Source: an uncultured Roseicyclus sp. (lineage in GTDB: Bacteria; Pseudomonadota; Alphaproteobacteria; Rhodobacterales; Rhodobacteraceae). From it: 64,000 nt of DNA. The stretch is from contig CANLLF010000001.1 in NCBI GenBank assembly GCA_947491935.1, positions 992,001 to 1,056,000 of the forward strand, given 5' to 3'. The position numbers and the translations under genes are program-made. The notes under the pieces are model-generated. The model worked only from the letters and a program-made list of their open reading frames with translations. It ran no database searches and had not been told where the DNA came from. Positions within the stretch are counted from its first letter, which is position 1, and the number at the start of each line of letters is the position of its first letter. Shown piece after piece: positions 60,861 to 64,000 of the stretch.

Positions 60861-60891
60861 GCTTTGCGCTTAACAAGCCAAAGCGCAAAGC
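60861..60891. repeat. Perfect 11-bp hairpin upstream of mipZ
   Basis: GCTTTGCGCTT and AAGCGCAAAGC with a nine-base loop TAACAAGCCA minus its last base. It lies between the TPR and mipZ starts, 108 bases before mipZ; both transcription start regions surround it. Confidence 0.65.
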
Positions 60892-60998
60892 GTATCTTGC
60901 CGCGAAACGTGAGGGTGGCCCGACCAAGAAGGCGACCCCGGTGGCAGGTGATCGGCCCCGACAGGGGCTGCGATTGAGAAACAAGGCGGGGCGGGCCC

Positions 60999-61808
60999 AT
61001 GGCGCATATCATTGTTCTCGGCAACGAGAAGGGCGGATCAGGCAAATCCACAACCTCCATGCACGTGGCGACGGCGCTGGCGCGGCTGGGGCATGTCGTG
61101 GGCGGGCTTGATCTGGATCTGCGGCAACGCAGCTTCCAGCGCTATCTGGAAAACCGGATCGCCACGGTGGAGCGCCAGGGCATGGACATCCCCTGTCCCC
61201 GGGTGCTGGAACTCCCCGACATCGCCCCAGAGGACGTGCCGGAGGGCGAGAATATCTACGATCACAGGCTGTCCACGGCGGTGGCCGACCATGAAAGTGT
61301 CTGCGACTTCATCGTGATCGACTGCCCCGGAAGCCACACACGCCTGAGCCAGGTCGCCCATAGCCTTGCGGATTCCCTGCTGACCCCGCTCAACGACAGC
61401 TTCGTGGATTTCGACCTTCTGGCCAAGATCGATCCCCAGACCTACGAATTGAAAGGCCCCTCGGTCTATTCCGAAATGGTCTGGCATGCGCGCCAATTGC
61501 GCGCCAAGGCGGGCCTTGCGCCGACCGACTGGATCGTCGTGCGAAACCGCCTGCCGCCGCAGCAGATGCACAACAAGAAGAAGATGGGCCGCGCGCTGGA
61601 AGAGCTGTCCAAACGCATCGGCTTCCGCGTTGCCCCGGGCTTCTCCGAGCGCGTGATCTTCCGCGAACTGTTCCCATCGGGCATGACCCTCCTGGACCTG
61701 CGCGAATTGGGTGTGGATCGGCTCAACATCTCCAACGTCGCCGCCCGCCAGGAATTGCGCGACCTCATCCGCGCCCTCAACCTGCCCGGCGTCAGCGTGG
61801 ATTTCTGA
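60999..61808 (+). CDS. mipZ: Division-plane positioning ATPase MipZ
   Basis: 269 residues. Deviant Walker A GNEKGGSGKST (about 8-18), DLDLRQRSFQRYLENR, VIDCPGSHTRLS (Walker B) and VVRNRL are typical of MipZ of the ParA/MinD superfamily. Bound to ParB at origins, it forms a gradient that keeps FtsZ at mid-cell. ATG 60999 follows a GC-rich leader with no strong SD. It is monocistronic. Confidence 0.95.
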   Translation: MAHIIVLGNEKGGSGKSTTSMHVATALARLGHVVGGLDLDLRQRSFQRYLENRIATVERQGMDIPCPRVLELPDIAPEDVPEGENIYDHRLSTAVADHESVCDFIVIDCPGSHTRLSQVAHSLADSLLTPLNDSFVDFDLLAKIDPQTYELKGPSVYSEMVWHARQLRAKAGLAPTDWIVVRNRLPPQQMHNKKKMGRALEELSKRIGFRVAPGFSERVIFRELFPSGMTLLDLRELGVDRLNISNVAARQELRDLIRALNLPGVSVDF

Positions 61809-61825
61809 ACGCGCACGTCGTTCAT

Positions 61826-61877
61826 CTTGGCCAAGAAACTCTGGGGGAGGCCGCAGGCCGGGGGCAACGCCCCCCCA
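61826..61877 (+). repeat. Dispersed structured repeat, copy F (diverged)
   Basis: CTTGGCCAAGAAACTCT, GGGGGAG, stem GGCC/GGCC with GCA loop, and GGGGGC-AAC-GCCCCC. The left half differs from other copies, the hairpin part does not. Confidence 0.7.
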
Positions 61878-61942
61878 CCCGAGCGGAGCGAGATGAAGCA
61901 ATGCGGGCGCAGCCCGCTCCGCTTGGCTAGGGGCGCCACCGA

Positions 61943-62956
61943 TCAATCATAGCGCAGCTCCGTCGCCTTGCCGCGGAAGATCGTATACGCCAACACCGAA
62001 TATCCCGCGATGACCGGCACCACGAAACACGCGCCCACCAGAATGATGAACAGGCTTTCGGGCGCCGCGGCGGCTTCGTAGATCGTCAATCGCTCCGGCA
62101 CGACGTAGGGGTAAAAGCTGTAGGCAAGCCCGATATAGGCCAGCGCGAACAGGCCCGTGGCGACCGCGAAGGGCAGCCATGAGCGGACATCGCCAGGATA
62201 GGGCATCTGCCGCACCATCCGCCAAAGCCACAGCACCAGCAGGCCCGAGATGATCGGGATCGGCGCCAGCCACAGCGCTTCGGGGAATTGCAGCCAGCGA
62301 TCAAAAATCCGCGCAGAAACAAGCGGTGTGGCGAGCGAGACGGCACCGATGCCGAGGATCACGCCCCAGAGCGCCTCGCGCGCCCATTGCACGGATTTCA
62401 GTTGCAAGCCGTCTTCGGTCTTGTGGATCAGCCAGGTGGCCCCGATGAAACTGTAGCCCACCGTCAGGAACAGGGCGGTCAGCGCGGCGAACGCGTAGGT
62501 GGCCCATGTCTGTTCCAGACCCATGATATAAAGGCCCAGCATGAAACCCTGGCTCAGCGCCGTCATGGTGGAGCCGATGAAGAACAGGTTGTTCCACAGC
62601 TTCTTGTGCTTGGCATGGGCCTTGGCCCGAAACTCGAACGCCACACCGCGCAGGATCAGGCCGATCAGCATCACGAAAACCGGCAGGTAAAGCGACGTCA
62701 GGATCAGGCCATGGGCACTCGGGAAGGCAACCAGTAGCAGACCGACGGCCAGAACAAGCCATGTTTCGTTGGCGTCCCAGAACGGTCCGATGGAGCCGAT
62801 CATCCTGTCTTTTTCGGCGTCTTCGGCGAACGGAAACAGGATGCCGACGCCCAGATCGAACCCGTCGAGGATCACATAGACGAGGATCGAAAACCCCATC
62901 AGCGACGCGAAGGCCCAAGGCAACCATTCGGCGGGATTGGCGAAATCAGGGAACAT
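61943..62956 (-). CDS. cydB: Cytochrome bd-type ubiquinol oxidase subunit II
   Basis: 337 residues, eight to nine helices. VYVILDGFDLGVGILFPF at the N-terminus, GPFWDANETWLVL and GVAFEFRAKA are diagnostic of CydB/CioB. With CydA it reduces oxygen to water from quinol, at high oxygen affinity or with cyanide tolerance. It follows cydA by six bases. The C-terminus ends GKATELRYD. No cydX or cydDC is visible in the window. Confidence 0.96.
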   Translation of the reverse strand: MFPDFANPAEWLPWAFASLMGFSILVYVILDGFDLGVGILFPFAEDAEKDRMIGSIGPFWDANETWLVLAVGLLLVAFPSAHGLILTSLYLPVFVMLIGLILRGVAFEFRAKAHAKHKKLWNNLFFIGSTMTALSQGFMLGLYIMGLEQTWATYAFAALTALFLTVGYSFIGATWLIHKTEDGLQLKSVQWAREALWGVILGIGAVSLATPLVSARIFDRWLQFPEALWLAPIPIISGLLVLWLWRMVRQMPYPGDVRSWLPFAVATGLFALAYIGLAYSFYPYVVPERLTIYEAAAAPESLFIILVGACFVVPVIAGYSVLAYTIFRGKATELRYD

Positions 62957-62962
62957 CTGGGC

Positions 62963-64000
62963 TTACTCCGCCGGGGTCAGGATTTCGACCTGAGCCTTAC
63001 CGGAATGGCTCATGTCATTGGCGCGCCCATCGTCGCCGCGTGCCGCCTTGCGGGCGAGGTACACGACCACACTGATGTAAGCGAACAGCAGCACACCATA
63101 GGCGATCAGGTAGCCCACCAGCGTGCCGGCCACCATCGGCGCGGGCACGTCGGCCACGGCCATCTCGGTTGTCATCACGCCCTGCACAAGCCACGGCTGG
63201 CGGCCGATCTCGGTTGTGTACCATCCGGCCAGGGTTGCGACCCAGCCGCTGAAGGCCATCGGCACCAGCGCCCACAGCACGGGCTTGGGCAGGCCCTCCA
63301 CGGCCAGCCAGTGGCGGCGGCTCGGGTCGGCATGCATCCGGCGGCGTTTCCACATCAGGAACACGGCCGTCCAGGACAGAAGCAGCATCGCCGTGCCGGT
63401 GCCCACCATCGTGCGGAAAGACCAGAACACCATCGCCACGGGCGGGTGCATCACGGTGCCGTCCTCGGCCACAAACTCGTTCAGGCCCTGCAATTCCCCA
63501 TCCCAGGAATGGGTCAGGATGAGCGAGGCGAGGCCGGGAATACCGACTTCGTAGTGGTTCTCGCGCGCGTCTTCGTCAGGCAGCGCAAACAGGAGCAGCG
63601 GCACGTTCGAGCTGGTTTCCCACAGCCCTTCCATCGCGGCGACCTTTTGCGGCTGATATTCCTTGGTGTTCAACCCGTGCAGGTCCCCAAGGAAGATCTG
63701 AACCGGGATCAGGAGCGCGGCCAGCGTCACGCCGGTTTTGAGTGCGATCCGCACATCACGCGACCGGTCGCCGAGCAACCAGCGGAAGGCCGAGACACCG
63801 GCGATCAGGAAGCTGACCGTCAGGCCCGATGCGATCCACATATGCGCAAAGCGATACGGCATCGACGGGTTGAAGATGATCGCCCACCAATCGGTCGCAA
63901 ACGCGACACCGTCAATCATTTCAAAGCCCTGCGGCGTGTGCATCCAGCTGTTCAGCACAATGATCCAGAACGCCGACACGGTCGTGCCGAAGGCGACAAG
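62963..64000 (-). CDS. cydA: Cytochrome bd-type ubiquinol oxidase subunit I (5' end outside window)
   Basis: 346 residues are visible; the frame stays open to base 64000. Seen: FWIIVLNSWMHTPQGFEM, the Q-loop start GDLHGLNTKEYQPQKVAAMEG with the quinol-binding Lys and Glu, WSFRTMVGTGTAML and the haem b ligand Met region. The Q-loop is short, indicating the CIO-type branch (cyanide-insensitive) rather than E. coli bd-I. Together with cydB it forms a two-gene operon on the minus strand. The start lies outside. Confidence 0.95.
   Translation of the reverse strand, partial: LVAFGTTVSAFWIIVLNSWMHTPQGFEMIDGVAFATDWWAIIFNPSMPYRFAHMWIASGLTVSFLIAGVSAFRWLLGDRSRDVRIALKTGVTLAALLIPVQIFLGDLHGLNTKEYQPQKVAAMEGLWETSSNVPLLLFALPDEDARENHYEVGIPGLASLILTHSWDGELQGLNEFVAEDGTVMHPPVAMVFWSFRTMVGTGTAMLLLSWTAVFLMWKRRRMHADPSRRHWLAVEGLPKPVLWALVPMAFSGWVATLAGWYTTEIGRQPWLVQGVMTTEMAVADVPAPMVAGTLVGYLIAYGVLLFAYISVVVYLARKAARGDDGRANDMSHSGKAQVEILTPAE

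Noticed and set aside
60842-60998. Basic open frame before mipZ reading KPKRKAYLAAKREGGPTKK
   Set aside because: No start codon with SD, and the Lys/Arg composition follows from the palindrome and GC bias; treated as leader.
1-64000. Search for tRNA, rRNA, transposases, phage genes, CRISPR arrays and toxin-antitoxin pairs
   Set aside because: No T-loop-like GGTTCGANTCC with cloverleaf, no transposase or integrase motifs and no regularly spaced repeats were found. GGTTCGAAATA at 54578 belongs to the dispersed repeat.

Overview
The window is GC-rich chromosomal DNA of an alphaproteobacterium, most likely a marine Rhodobacterales (roseobacter-type Rhodobacteraceae). Supporting signs are the ethylmalonyl-CoA pathway pair (ethylmalonyl-CoA mutase and crotonyl-CoA carboxylase/reductase), an F0 operon in the order atpI-B-E-F'-F with a b' subunit, the cell-division ATPase MipZ, a VPLPAG-type C-terminal sorting signal, a Hint-domain surface protein and a YHYH protein. 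No phage, transposase, CRISPR array, rRNA or tRNA was recognised.

Layout. 1-2.9 kb: a DUF1989 protein (5' end outside), a frameshifted cysteine hydrolase and ornithine decarboxylase behind a structured leader. 3-5.1 kb: aldo/keto reductase, deoD and an H-NS-like protein. 5.2-12 kb: ethylmalonyl-CoA mutase, a secreted EEP phosphatase/nuclease, a PlsB-like acyltransferase and ccr. 12-15.5 kb: secreted proteins, a thermonuclease-like protein and rpe. 15.6-20 kb: a small permease, then deoC, a membrane protein and a double aldehyde dehydrogenase. 20-30.5 kb: DUF1523, an M20 peptidase, an oligopeptide-type binding protein, an MBL hydrolase/HxlR divergent pair, an acidic beta-helix protein, a creatinase and a Hint protein. 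30.7-38.6 kb: one tightly packed + strand run (two ABC permeases, a fused ATPase, aldehyde dehydrogenase, membrane protein, SDR, cupin, a small unknown and a P1-family Ntn peptidase), which looks like uptake and breakdown of an amide- or peptide-like nitrogen compound. 39.3-42.1 kb: the F0 ATP synthase operon on the minus strand. 42.2-48 kb: ArsR and LysR regulators, two tiny membrane peptides, a DfsB-like protein, an EamA transporter, azoreductase and DoxX. 48.2-59.2 kb: the SRP/ribosome block ffh, six tandem GNAT acetyltransferases, chorismate mutase, rpsP, rimM, trmD, rplS and rpmE, interrupted by an ABC exporter and a MarR/membrane-protein pair on the other strand. 59.5-64 kb: a TPR protein, mipZ and cydBA (cydA runs off the end).

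Links between genes. DeoD and DeoC/aldehyde dehydrogenase together could salvage nucleosides: phosphorolysis gives deoxyribose-1-phosphate, aldol cleavage gives acetaldehyde, and oxidation gives acetate. Acetyl-CoA carbon can then enter the ethylmalonyl-CoA route through Ccr and Ecm.

Most notable beyond ordinary genes: a dispersed intergenic repeat whose copies keep a stem with compensatory changes and a GC-rich second hairpin; two of its copies carry perfect four-tract G-quadruplex motifs, one of them forming the whole loop of a perfect 22-bp inverted repeat. Also notable are six GNAT genes in a row, two 21- and 24-residue membrane peptides in tandem behind a 28-bp duplicated promoter region, an ornithine decarboxylase leader with mutually exclusive stems, and twin MarR-type operator candidates.
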